NCBI GenBank assembly: GCA_910589035.1 | Contig: CAJUSI010000089.1 | Location: forward strand, 1 to 15,903 | Length of the DNA stretch: 15,903 nt | From: an uncultured Acetatifactor sp. | GTDB lineage: Bacteria; Bacillota; Clostridia; Lachnospirales; Lachnospiraceae | Direction of reading: 5' to 3' | Shown: positions 1 to 6,548 of the stretch, piece by piece | Position numbering within the stretch: position 1 is the stretch's first letter | Layout: each line of letters opens with the position of its first letter | Notes under the pieces: generated by a model | The model's input: the letters and a program-made list of their open reading frames with translations, nothing else | Databases searched by the model: none | What the model was told of the DNA's origin: nothing | Translations under genes and position numbers: made by a program

Positions 1-2
1 CC

Positions 3-287
3 ATAGACTTTGTGGCGACGCTGCTGGAGGGGAAAGTGAAATATCAGAAACTGCCATCGGGCAACAGCGATTACATAGAGTTTTACGATAAGAACGGGGA
101 GATGGTGGCGACTTATTCCAATAATGGGTGGACGATGTATACCACCAATGCGGAGGCTTCCAGACAGACGGAAATGTGCATGATCTATAACGAGGCATGG
201 GGAAACGCAAAGAGGGGCATCCCGCTGACGAATGAAGAAGCAGTGGGTGTGGAAAATCCGCAGAATCGTTTTGACGTCAGGGCATAA
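3..287 (+). CDS. Partial small protein, probably from an integrative element
   Basis: The reading frame is open to the left edge of the window (codons for Ile-Asp-Phe precede the GTG at 12) and ends with TAA at 285-287, so this is the C-terminal ~94 residues of a longer gene. The GTG at 12 lacks any visible ribosome binding site. The protein is soluble and aromatic-rich, with a central stretch containing DYIEFYDKNGEMVATY and NGWTMYTTNAE, and shows no membrane segment. From memory it resembles small accessory proteins carried by Tn1549-like conjugative elements of Clostridia; I could not check this and know no function. Base composition and style match the neighbouring zinc-ribbon ORF more than the sugar operon. 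Confidence 0.55.
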   Translation: MDFVATLLEGKVKYQKLPSGNSDYIEFYDKNGEMVATYSNNGWTMYTTNAEASRQTEMCMIYNEAWGNAKRGIPLTNEEAVGVENPQNRFDVRA

Positions 288-313
288 CAGGAAATAAATC
301 TTGTGGGTGCATA

Positions 314-385
314 CCCCCAATAAGGCACAGCCCGACAAGGCAGGACAGGCATCCCTGACATTCCAACAGATTGGGAAATTGGGGG
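314..385. repeat. 8-bp inverted repeat in the gap after the first gene
   Basis: CCCCCAAT at 314-321 is matched by ATTGGGGG at 378-385 with a 56-nt spacer. There is no T-tract, so it is not a standard terminator. It may be an element-associated structure or chance. The rest of 288-420 shows no convincing gene. Confidence 0.25.
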
Positions 386-420
386 AGCAGGAAGAAAACC
401 GATAAAGCACAAATGATAAA

Positions 421-457
421 AGGGAACCAAGCAGGAACACTTCATGTCTGGTTCCCT
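421..457. repeat. 9-bp stem hairpin
   Basis: AGGGAACCA (421-429) pairs perfectly with TGGTTCCCT (449-457) around a 19-nt loop. It is followed by TTG rather than a clean T-run, so it could be a weak terminator of the upstream gene or a leader structure for the zinc-ribbon ORF that begins about 30 nt further on. The ATG at 444 lies inside its loop. Confidence 0.4.
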
Positions 458-488
458 TGTTCCATATCGGTGCGGGGAGGCGGCTTCA

Positions 489-692
489 GTGGAGAGGATC
501 AGATGCCCGAATCCGAAGTGCGGGCGGCACATCCTTGACATTGAGGAAATGCCGCCGGGCAGAGATCAAGCCGGGAAAATATATGTCATGCCAAAGAGAA
601 CAGAGAGAAAGAATATGAGTGGCAGAGCACCTCGTCGGAGGTGTTTTTTCTTTATAGGAAAGTCCGTCACCAGACGGACATGGCATCAGTAA
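489..692 (+). CDS. Small zinc-ribbon-like ORF, possibly frameshifted
   Basis: GTG at 489 is the preferred start because GGGGAGG (474-480) lies 8 nt upstream; the ATG at 444 has no such site and lies in a hairpin loop. The N-terminus reads MERIRCPNPKCGRHILDIEE, with a CxxxxC pair typical of half a zinc ribbon (Com-like small proteins of phages and integrative elements). The expected second cysteine pair is absent in this frame. The frame runs through a strong terminator at 626-653 and becomes Arg-rich, which looks unnatural. A shift to the next frame near 576-590 would give a CQR sequence and a stop at 616-618, just before the terminator, so the gene may carry an indel. Function unknown. Confidence 0.4.
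   Translation: MERIRCPNPKCGRHILDIEEMPPGRDQAGKIYVMPKRTERKNMSGRAPRRRCFFFIGKSVTRRTWHQ
626..653 (+). terminator. Rho-independent terminator
   Basis: CACCTC (628-633) and GAGGTG (638-643) form a perfect stem with loop GTCG. G-T and A-T pairs extend it, and TTTTTTCTTT follows (644-653). It sits inside the 3' part of the zinc-ribbon frame, which suggests the functional gene ended earlier. Confidence 0.75.
662..679. repeat. 7-bp stem hairpin between two terminators
   Basis: GTCCGTC (662-668) pairs with GACGGAC (673-679) around the loop ACCA. No T-tract follows directly. With the flanking terminators it forms a cluster of three hairpins within 90 nt. Confidence 0.45.
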
Positions 693-693
693 G

Positions 694-713
694 GTGCCGA
701 TGGCACTTTTTTA
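694..713 (+). terminator. Short rho-independent terminator
   Basis: GTGCC (694-698) and GGCAC (702-706) form a 5-bp stem around GAT, followed by TTTTTT (707-712). It is weaker than the 626-653 terminator but well formed. It separates the upstream element-like region from the sugar operon. Confidence 0.55.
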
Positions 714-751
714 TTGCCGCAGCACGGCGGAAATTGTAGAAATAATCCATA

Positions 752-781
752 TTGATATTCCATATTCCCTTAGACTACAAT
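752..781 (+). promoter_or_regulatory. Candidate sigma-70 promoter of the sugar operon
   Basis: TTGATA (752-757) and TACAAT (776-781) are separated by 18 bp, giving a near-consensus housekeeping promoter with transcription expected near 788 and a leader of about 130 nt. The region is nested in an inverted repeat, ATTGTAG (733-739) with CTACAAT (775-781), so the right arm coincides with the -10 element. A direct repeat TCCATATT occurs at 746-753 and 759-766 across the -35. Such repeats are plausible operator sequences, perhaps for the AraC domain encoded downstream, but this is inference. Confidence 0.5.
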
Positions 782-852
782 GATTCTACTGAAAGCAGAC
801 CGACAAGGAAACCGGACAGTACGGCAGTGCTGTCAGACGATATACTCGGACA

Positions 853-877
853 AAGCACTCAAAAGAAGCACTCAAAA
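853..877. repeat. Tandem 12-bp direct repeat in the operon leader
   Basis: AAGCACTCAAAA occurs perfectly at 853-864 and 866-877, one base apart, 42 nt upstream of the first operon start codon. An ACTC also occurs just before it (844-847). It could be a regulator-binding site or an RNA leader motif. No terminator structure is visible. Confidence 0.5.
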
Positions 878-918
878 ACAGAAATAAAAATCAGGACGAG
901 AATCCGGGAGGTATTCAT

Positions 919-2607
919 ATGAGGACAATTCCAAAGTGGGAGATAATCGAATTAAAGCTTGAAACAGAACATAATTATGGCAACCCCTTTATTGATGTGC
1001 AGCTGGAAGCAGAGTTTGCAGGGCCGGGAACCATAAGGACAATGGAAGGCTTTTATGACGGATGCGAGAACGGCCGCCATGTCTGGAGGATACGGTTTGC
1101 GCCCATGAAGGAGGGGGAATGGACCTACAGGATTCATTCAAACCACGGTGAATTTGACGGCGGGACGGGAGGGTTTCGCTGTACCGGCCCTGTGTCCGGA
1201 GGCGGCCTGACCGTGAATCCGCACTTTCCCCACTGGTTTGCCAGGGAGGACGGAAGCCATCAGATGATATGCAACGAGGGCTGGTATCCCCATCCCTGCA
1301 ACGGCTTCGACAGGGAATATGAGAGAAGAGATTTTAAACAGCCCGGCGAGGATGATATGAAGAAGTATCTGCAGATGCTGGCAGATCACAGGGTGAATTT
1401 CCTGCTGGATATCGGGCAGCTCTACGCCAGGCAGTCCTGCATTACCGACACAGGATTCCGGTGGCCCTGGAAGGTTCTGGATGCCGGAAGCAACCGGATA
1501 GACAGGGATTTCTTCAATCTGGAATACTACCAGCGGACGGACAGAATCCTGGAATTTGCTCTGAAAAACGATATTTTCTTCGGAATGGAGATTCTGTATG
1601 ATAATTCCCTTGTCCGGGCGGACGAATGGTCCCATCACCCTCTGAATGTAAAAAACGGGGGATGGCTGCAGGATAACGAATTCGGAACGGGATGGGGAGT
1701 GATGTTTGACCTGCACAATGAAATTCATATGAAATATATGGAGAGGTATGTGCGGTATACGGTGGCCCGCTTCAGCGCCTTCCGCAATATCGTTTGGGCC
1801 ATAGGATCGGAGATCGGCAACCTGCTGACAGCCGACGAGTCCTCCATTGAGAATGCGAAATATCCTGTCAAAGCCGCGGCGGACTGGTACAACTACTGGG
1901 GACAGTATATTGCGGGGAAGGATCCCCACGGAAGACTCCGCTCCCTGGGGGATACCGGCAGAATCCACGAGATGATCAATTCCGGGCAGAACAATTTTCA
2001 TATCACCCAGGATCCGAGAAACAATTATTATCCCATGGGAGATTTGGAGGCCTGCTTTAAGGCGGTGAACCGGTTCGGCGAGGATTTCTGGCAGTACGGG
2101 AAGCCTGTGGTGGTGGGAGAGATGACATCCAGCACCGTGGGGGAATACGGGGCGGAGAGAAGGCTGTATTGGATCGGCTTTGTAAGCGGCCTGCATATGG
2201 GGCGGGCGGATCGGCATTTCGGGCCGGTCATCGACGGAAGGCTGATAGAGAGCGAGATCTTCGGCTTTGAGGGGATCCCGGTGATCTATGAGGATATCAG
2301 GCGGCTGGCGGAATTTATAGAGAGCCGAAAGGTAAAGTTCTGGAGAATGAGTCCCTCGGATCATTTGCTGAAGAAAGGCAGTGAGGAGGACATGATATAC
2401 TGCCTGGCGGAAGAAAAGAAGGAATATATCGTCTACTTTGTAAGGGGAGGTTCTGCGGAGCTTGAGCTGCCGGATGGCCGGGCCGAATGGTATCGGCCTG
2501 CCACGGGGGAAAGCGAAGCGCATATCCGCTGTGAAGAAGGGAATAATAGCTTTACGGCGCCGGATAATGACGACTGGGTGCTTTACATAAAGGCCGGAGA
2601 ATTTTAA
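919..2607 (+). CDS. DUF5060 plus GH140-like (DUF4038-type) glycoside hydrolase
   Basis: This 562-residue protein begins with an Ig-like DUF5060 domain (about residues 6-88; conserved block around EGFYDG and RIRFAPMKEGEWTY), then a TIM-barrel of the apiosidase-like DUF4038/GH140 type (about 100-470) and a small C-terminal beta domain resembling the collagen-binding-like domain common in this family. Likely catalytic glutamates of a clan GH-A fold are Glu298 in IVWAIGSEIGN and Glu401 in KPVVVGEMTS; the usual Asn before the acid/base is Ser here. There is no signal peptide, so it should act in the cytoplasm on imported oligosaccharide. The start is supported by GGGAGG at 906-911, 7 nt before ATG. 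It is first in the operon, 17 nt before the permease gene. Family assignment is confident; apiosidase activity is only a hint, as the superfamily is broad. Confidence 0.8.
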   Translation: MRTIPKWEIIELKLETEHNYGNPFIDVQLEAEFAGPGTIRTMEGFYDGCENGRHVWRIRFAPMKEGEWTYRIHSNHGEFDGGTGGFRCTGPVSGGGLTVNPHFPHWFAREDGSHQMICNEGWYPHPCNGFDREYERRDFKQPGEDDMKKYLQMLADHRVNFLLDIGQLYARQSCITDTGFRWPWKVLDAGSNRIDRDFFNLEYYQRTDRILEFALKNDIFFGMEILYDNSLVRADEWSHHPLNVKNGGWLQDNEFGTGWGVMFDLHNEIHMKYMERYVRYTVARFSAFRNIVWAIGSEIGNLLTADESSIENAKYPVKAAADWYNYWGQYIAGKDPHGRLRSLGDTGRIHEMINSGQNNFHITQDPRNNYYPMGDLEACFKAVNRFGEDFWQYGKPVVVGEMTSSTVGEYGAERRLYWIGFVSGLHMGRADRHFGPVIDGRLIESEIFGFEGIPVIYEDIRRLAEFIESRKVKFWRMSPSDHLLKKGSEEDMIYCLAEEKKEYIVYFVRGGSAELELPDGRAEWYRPATGESEAHIRCEEGNNSFTAPDNDDWVLYIKAGEF

Positions 2608-2624
2608 ACGGGGATGGGAGGAAT

Positions 2625-3551
2625 ATGAAGGGTTCTGATCTTGCCTTAAAGCGGAGGGGAATAAAAAAGCAAGGGGCTTTTCTGGTATTGTGCCTGCCGG
2701 CTTTGCTGCTGACTTTTCTTTTCAGATATGTGCCCATGTACGGGATTCTGATCGGATTTAAGAATTACAGGCCAAACAGGGGCGTGTGGGGCAGCGAATG
2801 GCTGGATCCGCTGTTCCAGAATTTTGAGAGATTTTTCAACAGCCCCAACTGCTGGAACATCATAGAAAACACGTTCAAAATCGGTATCATCACCCTGATT
2901 TTTACCTATCCCATGCCGATCCTTTTTGCCCTGCTGCTCAATGAAATAAAAAGCACCAGGTATAAGAGGCTGGTGCAGACGGTCTCCTACATTCCCCATT
3001 TCGTGTCCGTGGTGGTGCTGGTGGGCATGCTGACAGGATTTGCCTCCGCGGACGGTCTGTTCAACGGCATAAGGGCCTTTTTCGGCGCCCCGGCCGTAAA
3101 CATGAACGAGGGGGACAGGTATTTCCTGCTGATGTATGTGGGAAGCGCCGTCTGGCAGGGAATGGGATGGGGCTCCATCATCTATCTCTCCGCGCTGACA
3201 AATGTGGATACCAGTCTCTATGATGTGGCCGATGTGGACGGCGCGGGCAGATGGCAGAAGATGTTACATATAGAGCTGCCGGCGATACTGCCCACCACCA
3301 TGGTAATGCTGATTCTGAATACGGGGACCGTGCTGACCCAGGATTATACCAAGATATTATTGATGCAGAACGATACCAACCGGAGTCTGGTGGAGGTCAT
3401 CGCCACCTTTGTCTACCGGATGGGAATCGAGCAGGGGCAGTTCGGCTATACCACGGCCGTGAACCTGCTGGTATCCCTGATAAGCTTTTTCCTGGTATTT
3501 ACGACCAATATGATTGTGAGAAAGCTGAGTCCGGAGAACAGCTTGTGGTAA
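2625..3551 (+). CDS. Sugar ABC transporter permease, LplB/YteP type
   Basis: This 308-residue membrane protein is one of two permeases of a CUT1 carbohydrate importer. Hydrophobic segments are visible near residues 18-45, 83-105, 121-140, 167-190, 220-235 and 280-300, giving the usual six helices. The cytoplasmic EAA-type loop that contacts the ATPase is at about 200-221 (DVADVDGAGRWQKMLHIELP). The N-terminal PALLLTFLFRYVPMYGILIGFK pattern is characteristic of the LplB/YteP group that imports complex oligosaccharides, including pectic ones in Bacillus. GGGAGG (2616-2621) is unusually close to the ATG (3 nt). It lies 17 nt after the hydrolase gene and 10 nt before the second permease. The ATPase is not encoded in the window. 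Confidence 0.93.
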   Translation: MKGSDLALKRRGIKKQGAFLVLCLPALLLTFLFRYVPMYGILIGFKNYRPNRGVWGSEWLDPLFQNFERFFNSPNCWNIIENTFKIGIITLIFTYPMPILFALLLNEIKSTRYKRLVQTVSYIPHFVSVVVLVGMLTGFASADGLFNGIRAFFGAPAVNMNEGDRYFLLMYVGSAVWQGMGWGSIIYLSALTNVDTSLYDVADVDGAGRWQKMLHIELPAILPTTMVMLILNTGTVLTQDYTKILLMQNDTNRSLVEVIATFVYRMGIEQGQFGYTTAVNLLVSLISFFLVFTTNMIVRKLSPENSLW

Positions 3552-3561
3552 GGAGAAGAGA

Positions 3562-4464
3562 ATGAGGAGCGGAGAAAAGAAAACCGGAAGAGGAAGGCGG
3601 ATTCATTTATTCGATGTGGTTCTTGCAGCGGCGATGGGGGGCCTTTGCATTATTTTCATCTATCCCTTCGTGAATATCATCGCGATTTCCTTATCGTCAA
3701 ATGTGATGATCGGAAGCGGGAGGGTAACCTGGTTTCCCAGGGAGCTGAATCCTGCAGGATACCGGCTGGTATTCGGGAAGGCGCCCATTTACCTGGCCTA
3801 TCTCAACACCCTTAAATACTGCCTTTTATTTGCCCTTGTAAATGTTCTGGCCACGGCCATGATCGCCTATGCGCTGGCGCAGAACGAATTTGCCTGCAGA
3901 AAGGGGATTACCGTCATACTGCTGATTACCATGTTCTTCTCAGGGGGAACGGTTCCCACTTACCTGGTGGTGAGCAATTTAAAGCTCATGGACACCGCAT
4001 GGGCGCTGGTGCTGCCCACGGCGGTATCCGTCTACAATGTCTTTGTCTACAGGGCCTTTTTCAAGGGAATTACGGGAGAGCTGCGGGAGGCCGCAAGGAT
4101 TGACGGGGCGGGGGAATACCGTATTCTGTTCCGCATTATTTTCCCCCTGTCCAAGCCCCTCTTCGCCACCTTCGGACTGTTTGCCGTGGTGGGAATGTGG
4201 AACAACTACATGGAACCCCTGCTATACATCAGGGATGCGCAGAAGCAGCCCATACAGATGGTTCTGCGGAATATCATTTTCCAGGCGGGGGGAGGGGTGA
4301 CCTTTGGATCGGATTATTATGCCATGGCGGATTCGGGGATGCTGAATCCGAAAAACGTTCAGTACGCGGCCATCGTAGCCGCCACGCTGCCCATTATGAT
4401 ATTCTATCCCTTCCTGCAGAAATACTTTGTACAGGGGGTTCAGGTGGGAGCGGTGAAGGGCTAG
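3562..4464 (+). CDS. Sugar ABC transporter permease, LplC/YtcP type
   Basis: This 300-residue partner permease of the CUT1 importer (binding-protein-dependent transport inner membrane family) has hydrophobic segments near residues 17-45, 82-107, 115-137, 146-165, 200-215 and 268-288. The EAA loop is at about 176-198 (EAARIDGAGEYRILFRIIFP). The gene starts at ATG 3562 with AAGGAG (3550-3555) overlapping the previous stop, so translation is probably coupled. The stop codon TAG (4462-4464) lies inside a CTAG tetranucleotide that is repeated at 4622-4625 and borders a palindromic element. The insertion therefore appears to have landed exactly on the stop codon without changing the protein. Full length for the family. 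Confidence 0.93.
   Translation: MRSGEKKTGRGRRIHLFDVVLAAAMGGLCIIFIYPFVNIIAISLSSNVMIGSGRVTWFPRELNPAGYRLVFGKAPIYLAYLNTLKYCLLFALVNVLATAMIAYALAQNEFACRKGITVILLITMFFSGGTVPTYLVVSNLKLMDTAWALVLPTAVSVYNVFVYRAFFKGITGELREAARIDGAGEYRILFRIIFPLSKPLFATFGLFAVVGMWNNYMEPLLYIRDAQKQPIQMVLRNIIFQAGGGVTFGSDYYAMADSGMLNPKNVQYAAIVAATLPIMIFYPFLQKYFVQGVQVGAVKG
4461..4464. repeat. Left CTAG target-site duplication
   Basis: CTAG immediately before the palindromic element; its last three bases are the stop codon of the upstream permease. A matching CTAG is at 4622-4625. CTAG is self-complementary, so it could instead be read as part of the inverted arms. Confidence 0.5.
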
Positions 4465-4621
4465 TATGACCCACACCAATTACCACTATGTTTCACGAAG
4501 GATAAATTTTCGGCCTGCTAGGCGGAGGAGGGAGGCGATGCGGTGGCATCGTTGACCGACGACAACGACGCAGACGGAAATTTAGACAAGTGAAACATGT
4601 GGTTAATTGGTGAGGGTCATA
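4465..4621. mobile_element. 157-bp MITE-like palindromic element flanked by CTAG
   Basis: Terminal arms of 32 nt at 4465-4496 and 4590-4621 are inverted copies with only a few differences; ends read TATGACCC and GGGTCATA. The arms continue inward through TAAATTT (4503-4509) against AAATTTA (4578-4584). The centre holds small hairpins: GCCT/AGGC (4513-4523), CGATGC/GCATCG (4536-4551) and CGTTG/CAACG (4550-4567). CTAG borders both ends (4461-4464 and 4622-4625), consistent with a 4-bp target duplication. There is no coding capacity, so any movement would need a transposase in trans. It splits the permease and binding-protein genes; without it the gap would be 56 nt. As RNA it would fold into a long branched hairpin that could affect expression of the downstream genes. 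Confidence 0.65.
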
Positions 4622-4625
4622 CTAG
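4622..4625. repeat. Right CTAG target-site duplication
   Basis: CTAG immediately after the palindromic element, matching 4461-4464. Removing 4465-4625 would leave a single CTAG and keep the permease stop codon. Confidence 0.5.
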
Positions 4626-4666
4626 GACAGGGATAACAGGTTTGTGCCAAATCATGATATCACAGT

Positions 4667-4716
4667 GAAGGAGGAAGAGAAATGAAGAATGCCGAAGGAG
4701 GAAAGAAAATGAAGAA
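4667..4716 (+). promoter_or_regulatory. Duplicated ribosome binding site and start codon module
   Basis: A 23-nt segment (4667-4689) containing GAAGGAGGAA and ATGAAGAA recurs nearly identically at 4694-4716, 27 nt (nine codons) downstream and in frame. Both copies place AGGAGG about 8 nt before an ATG (4682 and 4709), so either or both starts could be used. Confidence 0.6.
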
Positions 4717-6445
4717 ACACAGGAAAATGCCGGCGGCGGGGCTGGCCCTGCTGATGCTGTCTGCGTCCCTGGCGGGCTGCGGCAGCGGCGGGAACACGGA
4801 TGGAGAAGGGACGCAGAGCGGAGAAAGTATGGAAAATACAGGAACGCAGACGGGGACGGAGGAGCAGGATCAGGGGGCGGAGGTACAGATGCCCGCGCTG
4901 CCTGACAATACGCTGCATATCACGGTGCGGGTTCCCAATTTCGGCACCGATCCCCAGGGGACACAGGGACAGCAGATGTGGCAGGACATGATGGAAGCCT
5001 ATCTGGGCATCAAGCTGGATATTGACTGGATTTATACGCCCTGGGCCGATTATACGGCCAATGAGAATGTCCTGATTCAGACGGGGGATATCCCGGATGT
5101 GACCACATATACCCAGGATTCCTATATCAATGATTTCGGAGCGGACGGCCTGGTGCTGAATATTATGGATTACTGGGATTACATGACCTATTATCCCCAG
5201 TATGTGGAGAATACCATGGGCGGGGTGGATTTCATCACAAACCAGGAGGGAGCTTCCTATTATTTCAGGGACGGATATTATAATCCCAACAATATTTCGG
5301 GAGCCCAGAGCTTCACATCCTTCGGCTACCGCTTCGACCTGCTGAAAAAGCATGATCTGAAGCCCGCGGAAACCCTGGAGGAATTCACGGAACTGTGTGC
5401 AAAGCTGAAGAGTCTGATTGACAGCGGGGAGATTGAGGCGGATTATGTGATTGACCGCACCCATGACGCGCATCCGCTCTACCGGGGCTTTGTGGGCATC
5501 TTCCACACCTGGGATACCACCTACTGGAACGGGAACGAATGGAGCTTCGGACCCATCGAGGATAATTTCCGGGAAATGCTCAGATATCTGAACGGCTTAT
5601 ACGAAGCGGGCTATATCGATCCAGAATTTACCACCGATAAGATGGAGCGCTGTAACGAGAAGGCCCTGAACAACGGATTCATCGTGGCGCCCTGCGGATG
5701 GGCCGGGAATGCAAGGAACTGGAACATGCAGAAAAACAACCCGGAAATGGAATGGGGGAACGCCTTCCTTCCCAGGGAGGAGAAATATGGGACGCCATGG
5801 AAATGGGGCTCCAAGATGCCGGGGAAATCGCTGTCTTCCAGATACGGCATTATCATCAACGCCGATGCGGAATATCCGGAATGGATTATTAAGATGATCG
5901 ATTATCAATATTCCGACGAAATGGTGCTGGCCATGAATATGGGAGTCTTTGGAGATACCTATGAGCAGGCGGAGGACGGGACCTATTATTTCACCGAGAA
6001 AATCATGGGTACGGAGGTTCCCACCCAGACCGCGGCGGATTTGGGCATCATGGCCTACGGGGCCTGCCGTCCCGGCGTGTGCTTCATTCCCCAGATGTTC
6101 GACGCGGATACCGGGCTGCTTACCCCCGAACCCTGGTGGAACGCGGAGGACGGCTACTATGAGGGGCAGTACTGGGTGGAGACCGGAAAGCTGGGCGGAC
6201 CGGATTCCATCTCTCCCTTCGACACGCCGCCGGTGACCAGGCTGAGCGATAGCGAGGCTACGGAGAGGGCCCTGATGACCGCCGCCTGCGAGACCTATGT
6301 GATCGAGGAGTGCCAGAAATTTATCACCGGCGAATATGATATTGACGACGACGCCAGGTGGAGCAGCTATGTGGACGGAGTGAAAAACCAGGCCGCGGAT
6401 TTCGACGGAATTTTCAGGATCATGAATGAGAAGACCATCAGATAG
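4682..6445 (+). CDS. Extracellular sugar-binding lipoprotein, LplA/YtcQ type
   Basis: This 587-residue protein is the solute-binding component of the importer. It has a lipoprotein signal peptide: basic n-region, hydrophobic core around residues 17-31 and lipobox LAGC with the lipidated Cys33. An acidic, Gly/Ser/Gln/Thr-rich linker follows (about 34-70), then the binding domain (about 75-580), rich in Trp and Tyr as expected for sugar stacking. Length and family features match the large LplA/YtcQ-type binding proteins paired with LplB/LplC permeases. Two in-frame starts each have their own AGGAGG-type site: ATG 4682 and ATG 4709; the second gives a more typical MKKHRK signal peptide (578 residues, lipid Cys24). 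The gap before it contains the 157-bp palindromic element. Confidence 0.92.
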   Translation: MKNAEGGKKMKKHRKMPAAGLALLMLSASLAGCGSGGNTDGEGTQSGESMENTGTQTGTEEQDQGAEVQMPALPDNTLHITVRVPNFGTDPQGTQGQQMWQDMMEAYLGIKLDIDWIYTPWADYTANENVLIQTGDIPDVTTYTQDSYINDFGADGLVLNIMDYWDYMTYYPQYVENTMGGVDFITNQEGASYYFRDGYYNPNNISGAQSFTSFGYRFDLLKKHDLKPAETLEEFTELCAKLKSLIDSGEIEADYVIDRTHDAHPLYRGFVGIFHTWDTTYWNGNEWSFGPIEDNFREMLRYLNGLYEAGYIDPEFTTDKMERCNEKALNNGFIVAPCGWAGNARNWNMQKNNPEMEWGNAFLPREEKYGTPWKWGSKMPGKSLSSRYGIIINADAEYPEWIIKMIDYQYSDEMVLAMNMGVFGDTYEQAEDGTYYFTEKIMGTEVPTQTAADLGIMAYGACRPGVCFIPQMFDADTGLLTPEPWWNAEDGYYEGQYWVETGKLGGPDSISPFDTPPVTRLSDSEATERALMTAACETYVIEECQKFITGEYDIDDDARWSSYVDGVKNQAADFDGIFRIMNEKTIR

Positions 6446-6464
6446 GCGGAGAACCCAGAGGACC

Positions 6465-6514
6465 GGGGCTGTCGGGAAAAGGCTGGTATGTTGACAGCAT
6501 ATCCCGACAACCCC
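6465..6514 (+). promoter_or_regulatory. Intercistronic hairpin between binding-protein and GH-AraC genes
   Basis: TGTCGGGA (6470-6477) pairs with TCCCGACA (6502-6509), extended past one mismatch by GGGG (6465-6468) with CCCC (6511-6514). The loop contains a smaller GCTG/CAGC stem. No T-tract follows. Such hairpins after binding-protein genes often protect the upstream mRNA or attenuate read-through; which applies here is unknown. Confidence 0.5.
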
Positions 6515-6548
6515 AACCTTCGGTTCCAGGGTAGGGAGAGTGTGGCAT

